Origin: Isosphaeraceae bacterium
GTDB lineage: Bacteria > Planctomycetota > Planctomycetia > Isosphaerales > Isosphaeraceae
Assembly (NCBI GenBank): GCA_025356475.1
Contig: JANXSX010000024.1
Location: 1-33,097 of the forward strand
Direction of reading: 5' to 3'
Length of the DNA stretch: 33,097 nucleotides
Made by a program: the position numbers and the translations under genes. Below, piece by piece: positions 15,500-23,549 of this stretch; position 1 is the stretch's first letter; every line of letters starts with the position of its first letter. The notes under the pieces were generated by a model, which made no database searches, was not told where the DNA came from, and saw nothing but the letters and a program-made list of their open reading frames with translations.

Positions 15500-17220
15500 G
15501 AAACGGAGGCCTCTGGAGGAGCTCCCGCGGGCCGGAGGGCCTGTTCGACCGCTTCCATGAGCCGATCCGCGCGGAATGGCTTATATAATACTGTCTGCAA
15601 GCCTTCCTGGCGAGCCTTGACGATCGAATGTGTGGGGTCGTAGCCGAAACCTGTCATGAGAATGATGGGAACGCCCGGTTGAACCTCGCGCAATCGGCAA
15701 AAAACCTCGTAACCGTTCAGGTCCGGGAGGCGAATGTCCGTCAGCGCCGCAGAATAGGGGGACTGCCTCGCGAGCGCAATCGCCTCGACCGCGTTCGCTG
15801 CGGTCTCGACCGTAGCTCCCTGACGACCAAGAAATTGGTGCGCCGCTTGGCGGACGGACTCGTCCGCATCCACTACGAGAAGTCTAGCTCCGGAAAGTCG
15901 GAGTGGTGGTTTTGGCGAACCCTGGCGCGGTTCGGGGGCGATCGAGGAACCCACCTTCTGGATCAGGCCACGGATTTCGCGGGCGCGGTACAGGAGATGC
16001 CGAAGCCGAGTGATAATATCTTCGTCATGGCCTGCGTATCGATCCAGAACCGTAGTCGCATCGCTGAGGATCTCGTCGAGAGGCAAGGCGAGTTCGCGCC
16101 CGATCGCCTCGACGGACGCGGTCGCGGCCACGAACTTCTCGGCCTGGAGCAATTCGAGCGTATTCAGGGCCGAGGCCACATTCCGGGCGTAGATTTCTAG
16201 AAATTGGCGGTCTCGACCATCAAAAGCGTTGGGCTGGGCGTTCTCAACGTTCAAGGTACCGATCACGGTCCCATGATACGACAGGGGGACAGTCACCGAG
16301 CTTCGAGCCCCTGGAGCCCCTTCAAGGTACAGCGGGTCAATAGCGGTATCGGCACAGAGATAACTCTGCCCGGTCGAAGCGACGTAACCAGTGACGCCGT
16401 TGCCCACCGGCATCGCATAAAGCTCGCGATTTGCGGCGAGCGTGGTCATGCCTTCGGTCAAGAGAGGGACGAGGCGCCCTGTCGTTCGGTCGAGCAGACG
16501 GATCTCGATAAAGTCGAGCCCAAGGAGATCCTTCATGTGCCGACTGATGTTGTATTTCAGGAGGTCGGTCCGCTCCTCAACCCCCATCTCCGCCAGTTCG
16601 TCGGGAGTGAGGTCGGCGAGCTCGTCACCCGCCTTGTGGATCGCATTCAGCTTTTGTTCTTGGAGAACCTCGCTCGTAATGTCGCGGGTCAGGGCGATCA
16701 TCTGAGTCAGAGTGTCGTGCAAGTTGAAGACGGGTGTCACTGTGACGCGAACATAGCGATTCGCATCAATGCGCAGGACGGTCCCCGATGGGAGCTTTGA
16801 AGCGACAGCGGCCTCAAACGGGCAGGTGTCATTGCCGAACATCTCACTGGTTCCGAATGCGCGGTAGAACTGCTTACCGACCGGATCGATGTTGGGTGGG
16901 GTGAGTCCATGGAACTCGGCGTTGGCCCAGAGAATCGTCAGGTCGGCGTCGACGACCGCAACACCGTCGGAGATGGCTTCGAGGATCTCATCCGCTTGGA
17001 GCACGACACCGGCCCAGCGGAGTGAAGAAAGCTGGCTGGTGTCAACGAAGACTCCCGCGAAGCTGCCATCACGGAGCAGCGCAAGTGCTCGTGTCACGCT
17101 TCGGGCAACCTCGATCTCGAAAGTCTCCTCCAACCTGGCGAGGGGCCCAAGGTCGTTGGATGTACTCTCAGACGTGTCGCGTTCAATGAGCAACAATCGC
17201 GGCTTATGGGCCACGCGCAA
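15496..17220 (-). CDS. PAS-GAF-receiver signalling protein
   Basis: The 574-residue protein has an N-terminal receiver-like remnant (about 1-75) without a clear phospho-Asp site. Then come a PAS domain (76-190, including DGVAVVDADLTILWANAEF), a GAF domain (215-360, GNGVTGYVASTGQSYLCAD), a helical linker (362-425) and a C-terminal receiver domain (445-562). The receiver has D451/D453, phospho-acceptor D495, T523 and K547. The linker resembles a dimerisation helix pair but has no phospho-accepting His, and no ATPase domain follows, so it must be phosphorylated by another kinase. The TTG at 17220 is the outermost start; a GTG at 17214 has better-spaced G-rich upstream sequence. It is coupled by overlap to the phosphoesterase. 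Confidence 0.8.
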   Translation of the reverse strand: MRVAHKPRLLLIERDTSESTSNDLGPLARLEETFEIEVARSVTRALALLRDGSFAGVFVDTSQLSSLRWAGVVLQADEILEAISDGVAVVDADLTILWANAEFHGLTPPNIDPVGKQFYRAFGTSEMFGNDTCPFEAAVASKLPSGTVLRIDANRYVRVTVTPVFNLHDTLTQMIALTRDITSEVLQEQKLNAIHKAGDELADLTPDELAEMGVEERTDLLKYNISRHMKDLLGLDFIEIRLLDRTTGRLVPLLTEGMTTLAANRELYAMPVGNGVTGYVASTGQSYLCADTAIDPLYLEGAPGARSSVTVPLSYHGTVIGTLNVENAQPNAFDGRDRQFLEIYARNVASALNTLELLQAEKFVAATASVEAIGRELALPLDEILSDATTVLDRYAGHDEDIITRLRHLLYRAREIRGLIQKVGSSIAPEPRQGSPKPPLRLSGARLLVVDADESVRQAAHQFLGRQGATVETAANAVEAIALARQSPYSAALTDIRLPDLNGYEVFCRLREVQPGVPIILMTGFGYDPTHSIVKARQEGLQTVLYKPFRADRLMEAVEQALRPAGAPPEASVS

Positions 17221-17380
17221 CCGCCCCCGCCAGAGTCTGCGGAACGAAAGTCAAAGGATTCACCATCGAAACCGCACCTCCAGGCTCGAACGGCGAACCG
17301 TTCAGGCTTGGCGGGGAAGAGGTCCCTATCCTAACGCCCTAAGGGGGCATGGGCAAGGTGCCCTGGGCTCCAGTTGTCCG

Positions 17381-17404
17381 CTCGGCGAATCGAAATTCGC
17401 CGAG
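17381..17404 (-). terminator. Strong hairpin after yidC
   Basis: CTCGGCGAAT (17381-17390), loop CGAA, ATTCGCCGAG (17395-17404) is a perfect 10-bp stem 57 bases past the yidC stop. No U-tract follows on the minus strand. Two smaller hairpins lie in the same 241-base gap: GAACGG/CCGTTC (17288-17303) and GGGCA/TGCCC (17351-17363). Confidence 0.5.
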
Positions 17405-17461
17405 TTGACGCACAACCGCTTGGCCCAGGAACTCGGAGCTCCGCCCCCGATCGCGACGAAC

Positions 17462-19624
17462 TTAACGTCGTTTGCCAGGCGGCTTGGGCCGATTGTTTCG
17501 GTCTCGCGTCTCGCCATCGTCCTTGCGTTCGCGGGCCTTGGCTGAGGCCTCTGCGTTGCGGATCGTCTTATCCCCTTGGGCTTCATCGACGTAGGACTTA
17601 AGCCTGCGCTCGATTTTGGCGACCCAGCTATCAACGTACGGTGCGGGAGCGTTGGGGGCCGCGCCGGGAGCGGCTGTCTTGGATTGTTCGGTGACATCCA
17701 GGACCACCGAGGACGCGGCTCGGGTCGAGGATTTGACTTTGGGAAGTAACAATCGCTCGCAGATCTGCCAGGTACTGCTGGTGATGAAGTACAACCCAAG
17801 GCCGGATGGGACCTTGTAGAACATGAAGGCCATGAAGATCATCATGAACTTCATCATCGATTGTTGTTGCTTCTGTTCTTCCGTGATCGCTGGTGGCTGG
17901 AAGAGCTTGGTCTGAACGAGCATTAAGGCGACAACGATGAACGGGAGAACATTAAAGTACTCGCCGAGGAAGTCGCCGATGAGAGGGAGCTTGACCGGGA
18001 ACTTGAAGAGCATGTCCGGGGCGGACAGGTCGCGGATGTACAAGAATGAGGCGTGACGAAGACTCACGCTGTTGTTGAGTGCTTGCCAGAGTCCGACGAA
18101 AATGGGCATCTGGATCAAGGCTGGCCAACAACCACTCATGGGGTTGAAACCTTCGCGTTTGTAGAGAGCGAAGGTCTCTTTCGCCTGTCGATCTTTGTCG
18201 TCCTTGAATTTCTCCTTGATCTCGGACATTTGCGGTGCCAGATCCTGCGCCTTCTTCGCCATCATCGCCGACCGTCGCCCGAGCGGAAACATGATCATCC
18301 GGACCGTCATTGTCAGAAGGATGATCGCGATCCCGTAGTTTCCATTCTTGAAGCCGAAAATCTTGGCAACGCCTTCGGTCAGGGCATAAATCCCCCTGAG
18401 CATCGGATCGATGATCAGCGTTGCGACCGTTGCCCCACCGGGAATGAAGATCCAACTTTGGTTCTTCCGATAGGTGGCAAGCCCTTCAGCCCCATAGGCA
18501 GCCAGGAGGATCTTATCCTTCGGACCGGCATAAACCAGCCAGGAATGGGTGACGGAGCGGTTGGGACCGACCTCAAGGGACTTCGAGGTGACCGAAACCC
18601 CCACGTCATCCTTACCAGCCTTGGTGGGATCGGCGGAGAGGAGCAACGCGTGCGACTCGGCATCAAGCCGATTCTCTTGCGTCATCAAGGGCGTTCTGTG
18701 GCCCAGGAAGGTTGTGAAGTACTGGTTTTCGACCCCAGCGAATTGAAGAGGAAAGGTCTGGAGGCTCTCTGGCTCGTTGACATACTTTCCGACATCATAT
18801 GCGCTTTTGGTGACAACCGAGACTGCGTTTCGGTCAACCTGTCCGAAACAGACGTCGCGAAATGTACTGGTATACCACTCGCCTTCGATGGGGACGCCAT
18901 GGGGGCCCATCAGGGTGTATTCGAGGAGTTTTTCGCTGTTCGGTGAATCGAGAGTGATATCGAGTTCAAAGACGTTCTGGCCTTTTCGCAAGGTGAAGGT
19001 CTTGGTCACGGTGATGTCCTCGACCGTTGTCCGGAACGAGATCTGCTGGCCTGCTCCACCCTCGGTGACTTCCTTGACCGACTTCCCTTCTGAGTCACGG
19101 ACAACTTCCCAAAGCCGGGAATCCAGTGGCCATGCGGCTGGGCTCACGGCACTTCCTGGGATTCTGGGTGTGAGCGTCAGGGAAAGCGGAGCGGGAGCCT
19201 TTGAGTTGCGGGAACTGATCAAAGTCAAAGGACGATTTCTAGACTTACCGGACTCGAATTCCGCATCATAATGGGCGAGTTGAGCTGTTGAAACGCCTCC
19301 TCCCCCTTGTGTCAGGAGCACTCGAAGCCGATAGCCGTCCAACGATGTGTCGTTGAGTGATCCAAGCGTCAGGTCGGCGACAGTGGCCAACGCGACTTCC
19401 GGTTCCTTGGGGGCGGGAGCCTCTCGAATCACAGGAGCTACGGGGGGCTCAACCGGTTTGGGTTCATCGGTTGTTTTGACCTCTTCCTTCGCCTTGGCCT
19501 CGACCACCGGAGGTGGTTTGGGAGGGTCGGGGACGAGCCCCAACGTTTGCATGAGCGCCTGGGTGCCGAACATCAAAATGACGGACAAGACCAGGAAGAG
19601 GACCAGTCGCTTCTCGCTGCTCAT
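17462..19624 (-). CDS. yidC: Membrane protein insertase YidC
   Basis: The 720-residue protein inserts and folds inner-membrane proteins, alone or with the Sec translocon. The N-terminal helix is at about 7-26, followed by a Pro/Lys-rich linker (30-75) and a large periplasmic beta-sandwich domain (80-385). The conserved insertase core begins near 425, with the key Arg442 in IILLTMTVRMIMFP. Core features GFNPMSGCWPALIQMPIFVG and GLYFITSSTWQICERLLLPK are typical. The tail from about 620 is long, Ala/Pro-rich then basic, as in ribosome-binding tails. It is longer than the proteobacterial form, mainly from linker and tail. The usual rnpA/trmE neighbours are absent. Confidence 0.94.
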   Translation of the reverse strand: MSSEKRLVLFLVLSVILMFGTQALMQTLGLVPDPPKPPPVVEAKAKEEVKTTDEPKPVEPPVAPVIREAPAPKEPEVALATVADLTLGSLNDTSLDGYRLRVLLTQGGGGVSTAQLAHYDAEFESGKSRNRPLTLISSRNSKAPAPLSLTLTPRIPGSAVSPAAWPLDSRLWEVVRDSEGKSVKEVTEGGAGQQISFRTTVEDITVTKTFTLRKGQNVFELDITLDSPNSEKLLEYTLMGPHGVPIEGEWYTSTFRDVCFGQVDRNAVSVVTKSAYDVGKYVNEPESLQTFPLQFAGVENQYFTTFLGHRTPLMTQENRLDAESHALLLSADPTKAGKDDVGVSVTSKSLEVGPNRSVTHSWLVYAGPKDKILLAAYGAEGLATYRKNQSWIFIPGGATVATLIIDPMLRGIYALTEGVAKIFGFKNGNYGIAIILLTMTVRMIMFPLGRRSAMMAKKAQDLAPQMSEIKEKFKDDKDRQAKETFALYKREGFNPMSGCWPALIQMPIFVGLWQALNNSVSLRHASFLYIRDLSAPDMLFKFPVKLPLIGDFLGEYFNVLPFIVVALMLVQTKLFQPPAITEEQKQQQSMMKFMMIFMAFMFYKVPSGLGLYFITSSTWQICERLLLPKVKSSTRAASSVVLDVTEQSKTAAPGAAPNAPAPYVDSWVAKIERRLKSYVDEAQGDKTIRNAEASAKARERKDDGETRDRNNRPKPPGKRR

Positions 19625-19762
19625 CGTGGGAGAGACCCTGGGTGGGATGCGAGCCGGGACATGGGAGGGACCTCGGTCGACGAATTGTGACCAAGGCCCG
19701 GCATCGGCGTGGAGGGGAATTCGTCAGGTGGCAGGGAACATTCTCAGGAAGGCTTCAAACGA

Positions 19763-20548
19763 TTATCGACCCTGACGGAGCCGATCGCCCAGGAACGGCT
19801 CAAGGTCGGGTACAGCGTAGATCTTTTTGATCGTGGATTCAAAGTCGTAGGGCAACCGTCGATAATTGACACGAACCGGTCCAGTAGGGGTGTCGCCCCC
19901 TTCGGGAATTCCGTCGTCGAGGATCAAGTAGCAGGCGCGGGGGTCGCCATCGCGTGGCTGTCCCACACTTCCTACGTTAATCATGGCCTTTCCGTCGCCC
20001 AAAGTATACTCGTTATCGATGTCTTCAGGACCGTAAAACTGATAAGACTCGGTGAAGACACCCGGCACATGGGTATGGCCCTGGAAGCAATACTTCTCGA
20101 CAAGTTGGAACAACCGTTCCATTTTGCGATGATTGTAGATGTCTTCCGGAAAGATATATTCGCTGAGTGGGTTTCGTGGCGACCCGTGGACAAAGAGGAA
20201 TGGACCCTGGCGATGACTCCGCTGGAGTTCGCCGAGGAACTCCCAACGTTTCTCGTTCGCAACACGGTCGTTTGCGGATTCGAGTTGTGAGCGAGTCCAG
20301 AAAATGGCGCGCTCTGCACCGCTATTGAACCCATCGGGGTCATACATCGCCCCTTGGTCATGGTTGCCGAGCAGACTGACTTTGCACCGCTCCATGACCC
20401 GGTCGATGCACTCACGCGGGTTGGGGCCGTAACCGATGATGTCGCCCAGGCAAAAAATCTCGGTGAGGCCTTGGGCCTCAATGTCCGCAAGGACGACCTC
20501 TAGGGCTTCGAGGTTCCCGTGAATATCACTAATCAAAGCACGGCGCAC
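19763..20548 (-). CDS. Calcineurin-like metallophosphoesterase (YfcE/ApaH-like)
   Basis: The 261-residue cytoplasmic phosphodiesterase-type protein has all dimetal motifs: ISDIHGN near the N-terminus, [21 protein letters not shown], a HGSP box and QGHTHVPG. The GYGPxPxECI pattern is characteristic of a widespread bacterial group of small phosphodiesterases or phosphatases with unknown physiological substrates. The GTG start is supported by GGAGG 9 bases upstream. It is followed by yidC after 138 bases on the same strand, with no obvious functional link. Confidence 0.85.
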   Translation of the reverse strand: MRRALISDIHGNLEALEVVLADIEAQGLTEIFCLGDIIGYGPNPRECIDRVMERCKVSLLGNHDQGAMYDPDGFNSGAERAIFWTRSQLESANDRVANEKRWEFLGELQRSHRQGPFLFVHGSPRNPLSEYIFPEDIYNHRKMERLFQLVEKYCFQGHTHVPGVFTESYQFYGPEDIDNEYTLGDGKAMINVGSVGQPRDGDPRACYLILDDGIPEGGDTPTGPVRVNYRRLPYDFESTIKKIYAVPDLEPFLGDRLRQGR

Positions 20549-21036
20549 CGGGACAGACCTCCGAGTGTGCGGGCGAGAACTCCTAGAAACAATACCGCGA
20601 AACGGGAAACATACGGGTCATTTGCAGATCGATCGAGATCCAAAGGACGCCGTAGTTCGAATCAGACTCCCCGCACGCAATCACATAAAGTGTATAGTAA
20701 CAGGCAACCCGGAAAAAATCCACACAAGCTTACATACGACATCGCCTTCTCTCCTCGGAACTGCCACTCGCTCCAGAGTAGAGACCGTGCCGGACTCTTT
20801 TTTTCTAGAGCTAGCCAGTTGGTGTGCCTAATGGGGTGGAATGGCGTCTCTTGAAAGATTCAACTACTGTTGTTTTTCTCTTGTCGAAGAACCTCGCCGT
20901 TTTTGCCCCTACAGGGCGACAAGTCCACTGAGGACATCAGATTACGTCAGATCGCCCTTTCTCTACCACCACAGACCACCACGCGGCCAGATCTGAGAAA
21001 CGAACGGTCCTGAACTTCATACCATCGAGTTTCTGA
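20549..21036. other. Divergent intergenic region carrying a dispersed repeat
   Basis: No gene is supported in these 488 bases between the phosphoesterase and tsaB. The only recognisable structure is the repeat copy at 20873-20963. The rest is of moderate GC with no strong hairpin. Confidence 0.5.
20873..20963. repeat. Dispersed repeat, short copy
   Basis: It begins with CTTGTCGAAGA and ends with ATTACGTCAGATCGCCC. The two ends match the outer ends of the copy at 31794-32007 (TTGTCGAAGA and TTACGTCAGAT shared exactly). It also has a GCCCCTACAGGGCGAC core like the TTTCAGGACGAC of the other copy. The palindromic middle of the long copy is missing here. Confidence 0.55.
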
Positions 21037-21741
21037 GTGAATCTGCTTGCCATAGACACCTCCACACCCTTCGCCGTCGTTGTCGTGAGCCGGGAGGACG
21101 GCAGCCTGGTCGTCGCCTCGATCGACTCTGGGCATAAGCACGGTCGCCAACTCGTGCCGGCGATCCGCAAGGTCCTTCAGGAAGCCGGCCTTAGGGTCTC
21201 AGACCTGGCAGGGGTGGCGGTCGGCCTCGGCCCCGGCTCCTACACCGGCTTAAGAATTGGTCTAACTGCCGCGAAAACCTTGGCGTATGCAGCCGGGATA
21301 CCCTTGGTTGGGCTCAATAGTTTGGAGATCATTGCCCAGAACGCTCCCGCCGACGCCCACAGGATCTCTGTCGTCGCCGATGCCCAACGCGACGAGCTCT
21401 ATGTCGCGAATTTCGCACGAGTGTTCGCAGGAAGTTCTCTTGAGGCGGTCGGCCCCACGACGATTGAGCCGGTCACTCAATGGATGGCCAGTCTGTTGCC
21501 GGAGACCGTTTGCCTGGGGCCCGCCTTCGATCGCTCATTGATGGTGATTCCCGAGGGAGTTCTCCGAGCAAACGATCACCCCACGCCCGAGCATCTGATG
21601 GAACTCGCCCATCGCGTTTGGCAGACTGGGAAACGTGACGACCCCTGGTTTCTGGAACCGGTCTACTTGCGTCGGAGCGCCGCCGAGGATCTATGGGACG
21701 CTCGACCGACTTCGACTCGGAGCGCATCAGATGGCCGTTGA
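21037..21741 (+). CDS. tsaB: tRNA threonylcarbamoyladenosine biosynthesis protein TsaB
   Basis: The 234-residue protein is an ASKHA-fold partner of TsaD in the complex that places the t6A modification at A37 of ANN-decoding tRNAs. Family marks are the N-terminal LLAIDTSTPFAVVVVSRE, the conserved HGRQLVPAI segment and GLGPGSYTGLRIG (63-75). TsaB acts as a scaffold and dimerises with TsaD; tsaD and tsaE are not in the window. The GTG start at 21037 agrees with the position of the first conserved strand, though the ribosome site is weak. The next gene begins inside its last codons. Confidence 0.93.
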   Translation: MNLLAIDTSTPFAVVVVSREDGSLVVASIDSGHKHGRQLVPAIRKVLQEAGLRVSDLAGVAVGLGPGSYTGLRIGLTAAKTLAYAAGIPLVGLNSLEIIAQNAPADAHRISVVADAQRDELYVANFARVFAGSSLEAVGPTTIEPVTQWMASLLPETVCLGPAFDRSLMVIPEGVLRANDHPTPEHLMELAHRVWQTGKRDDPWFLEPVYLRRSAAEDLWDARPTSTRSASDGR

Positions 21742-22561
21742 TCAGTCGCGGACCAAGTCGACGTATAGTCTTCAGTGGAACCGATTTCGAATCCTCCGTC
21801 CTGAAGAGGACCGAGTCACGTTCCGGAACCGCACGGGCTTGACCGATCTGACAGGCTGTGTGGTTCTCGACGCCGGGTGCGGGATGGGCCGATACCTGCG
21901 AATCGCCGCGTCGATGGGACCGAATCAGGTCATCGGCGTGGATCTGAGCCGAGCGGTCGATGCGGCCCGGGATCTCACGGTTGAGTTCGCCAATGTCACC
22001 GTTGTCCAGGGTGACTTGCTCCGTCCCCCGTTTGGCCCCAATACATTCGACCACATCTATGCGCTTGGAGTCCTCGACCACACTCCGGACCCGAAGGCCG
22101 CCTTCCTGGCTTTGTGTCGGACCCTGAAGAAGGGGGGGCGAATTGCGATCTGGGTCTACCCTCGCGAAAAGCCAATGGTCGAGCGAGTGATCAAGGTCCA
22201 TCGCGCGGTCTCCAGTAGACTGCCTGTGCCTGTCCTTCTTGGGCTGAGTCGACTGATGGCTCCCATCGGTGCGATCAAGCGGCGGCTGATGGCCACCCCG
22301 AGCCGAGTCGTTGGTCGCTTGGGAGTTCTGCTACACGCCCTGACAATCGGGGTGTCCATGCACCCCGACCCCGAGGTCCGTGTGTGCGACACGCTCGACT
22401 GGTATGCACCCAAGTACCTTTCCAGGCACACATTCGATGAGGTCCGGGAATGGTTTACCGCGGCTGGTCTGGTTGAGATCACGGACCTTTCGTTGGACCA
22501 GTCCCATTATCATCATGGACAAGGCAACGGCATCAACCTGGCTGGTCGCCGACCCGGATGA
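21731..22561 (+). CDS. Class I SAM-dependent methyltransferase
   Basis: The 276-residue protein has motif I CVVLDAGCGMGRYL (43-56), the acidic ribose-binding D71 and a GDLLRPPF segment (94-101). It also has the post-motif pattern YALGVLDHTPDPKAAFLALC and KKGGRIAIWVYP, typical of UbiE/methyltransferase-11 enzymes. The insert of about 190-240 (LLGLSRLMAPIGAIKRRLMA) is basic and partly hydrophobic, perhaps a membrane-contact helix. The C-terminal helix contains YHHGQGNG. The substrate is unknown. The ATG overlaps the tsaB stop by 11 bases, indicating coupling. Longer starts would lie inside tsaB. Confidence 0.85.
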   Translation: MAVDQSRTKSTYSLQWNRFRILRPEEDRVTFRNRTGLTDLTGCVVLDAGCGMGRYLRIAASMGPNQVIGVDLSRAVDAARDLTVEFANVTVVQGDLLRPPFGPNTFDHIYALGVLDHTPDPKAAFLALCRTLKKGGRIAIWVYPREKPMVERVIKVHRAVSSRLPVPVLLGLSRLMAPIGAIKRRLMATPSRVVGRLGVLLHALTIGVSMHPDPEVRVCDTLDWYAPKYLSRHTFDEVREWFTAAGLVEITDLSLDQSHYHHGQGNGINLAGRRPG

Positions 22562-22580
22562 AACGTCGGTCGATCGACAG

Positions 22581-22616
22581 GGTGAGAGCCTCACATCTCA
22601 CAGTGAGCCGCTCACC
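22581..22616. terminator. Bidirectional terminator-like array of GTGAG/CTCAC
   Basis: Five alternating units occur: GTGAG (22582), CTCAC (22590), CTCAC (22597), GTGAG (22603), CTCAC (22611). Several alternative 5-6 bp hairpins can form. It lies between the methyltransferase stop (22561) and the stop of the small - strand gene (22612), which it slightly overlaps. Confidence 0.4.
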
Positions 22617-22914
22617 GTGAAAGTCCAAATAGCCCCAGGACATCGATCCGGGTCCGACCGATTTCTGTCATTGAGGGGCGACTCGGCCTGAGAGTGGACT
22701 CGATCCCCGAACCAATCGATGGGTGGTTGACGCGGAGGCTGTGAACCATCGTCCGCTGCCGACCGACGTGGGTGAGCGCCTGTATCAGTTGGCCGTCGGT
22801 CCAGCATGGAGCCATCTGCTCAACGTAGTCGTTTAACATCTGCAACGTGTGCCGGTAGGCGGAGAGTTTTCGAGCCCGAGCGGCTCGCTGTTCTGCCGTG
22901 CTTTGAGCGTGCAT
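22612..22914 (-). CDS. Small basic protein of unknown function
   Basis: The 100-residue protein begins MHAQSTAEQRAARARKLSAY. It has an amphipathic helical N-terminal half (YRHTLQMLNDYVEQMAPCWT) and the distinctive stretch HVGRQRTMVHSLRVNHPSIG. No signal peptide or membrane span is seen, and I do not recognise the family. GGAG 7 bases before the ATG at 22914 supports the start; the frame continues upstream without a better site. It follows a VOC pseudogene and a beta-helix gene on the same strand. Conservation cannot be judged from sequence alone. Confidence 0.5.
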   Translation of the reverse strand: MHAQSTAEQRAARARKLSAYRHTLQMLNDYVEQMAPCWTDGQLIQALTHVGRQRTMVHSLRVNHPSIGSGIESTLRPSRPSMTEIGRTRIDVLGLFGLSR

Positions 22915-23008
22915 GACCCGACTCCAGGGGAGACTCGACCTACCTCCATTATAGGTTGAGTTCTTCCCCATCAAGCTGGAGGGTGTCGATTTTTGGCAAC
23001 AGCGAGCC

Positions 23009-23531
23009 TCAGCTCGCGCCGGCGATCAGGAGCAGGTTTCCCTCGCAATCCTTGAGGGTGGCACTCGTACCCCACGACTCGCGTTGAGGAGGGCTCGTGA
23101 ACTCGACGCCTCGCGCGACCAGTTCCTCATATGTGGTATGCACGTCGTTGCAAAACAAGCTGGCGTTCAAGAGTGTGCCAATCCAGCCTTCGTGTCCCGG
23201 TGGTGTAAACAGTACGATGCCGGTCTCAGCACCCGGGATCGCTAACTCGATCCAGCGTTGGGGACCAAAGATCGTAGGAACGCTGACGAAATAACCTCCC
23301 TCTTTTTGAGCCGATCTGCTCACGAGACTCGTTCCCACGGAGGACCGTGGGAACGAGTTTTGGTGCGTGATTCGTAAGGCAGAGCAATTCGTGAATGGGC
23401 GAGAAATCGGGAAGTTGTTTCGTCAGCATTCCATCGATCTTCAGGATAAATCCCATCTTCTCCGTATAGAAGTCCAGGGCCCGCTCTTGGTCAGCGACTG
23501 GGATGCTAATAAGATTCACTCACTCAATCAT
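23009..23531 (-). pseudogene. VOC/glyoxalase-family gene, disrupted
   Basis: Two halves of one vicinal-oxygen-chelate domain are present in different frames. The N-terminal piece reads VNLISIPVADQERALDFYTE then KMGFILKIDG. The C-terminal piece reads FGPQRWIELAIPGAETGIVL, FTPPGHEG, ELVARGVEFTSPP and TLKDCEGNLLLI. Between them lies a 156-base element with terminal inverted repeats. A well-placed ATG (23531, GGAG 6 bases upstream) reads only Met-Ile-Glu before a TGA, where a Trp codon is likely ancestral, then continues into VNLIS. Translation from the GTG after that stop would still be broken by the insert. Intact relatives bind a metal and act in small-molecule or antibiotic resistance reactions. 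Confidence 0.75.
23277..23432. mobile_element. MITE-like element with terminal inverted repeats inside the VOC gene
   Basis: The 24-base ends (23277-23300 and the complement of 23409-23432) match at 21 of 24 positions, both starting GGAA.GCTGACGAAA. The centre contains a perfect 13-bp palindrome: CTCGTTCCCACGG (23328-23340), loop AGGA, CCGTGGGAACGAG (23345-23357). There is no transposase gene, so movement would have to be in trans. The exact borders and target duplication are unclear, because AAGATCG also flanks both sides. Confidence 0.6.
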
Positions 23532-23549
23532 GTGCGACTCCATAGAGGT

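Noticed and set aside
18053-18946. 297-codon open frame antisense to yidC
   Set aside because: It is a shadow frame; yidC motifs are unambiguous on the other strand.
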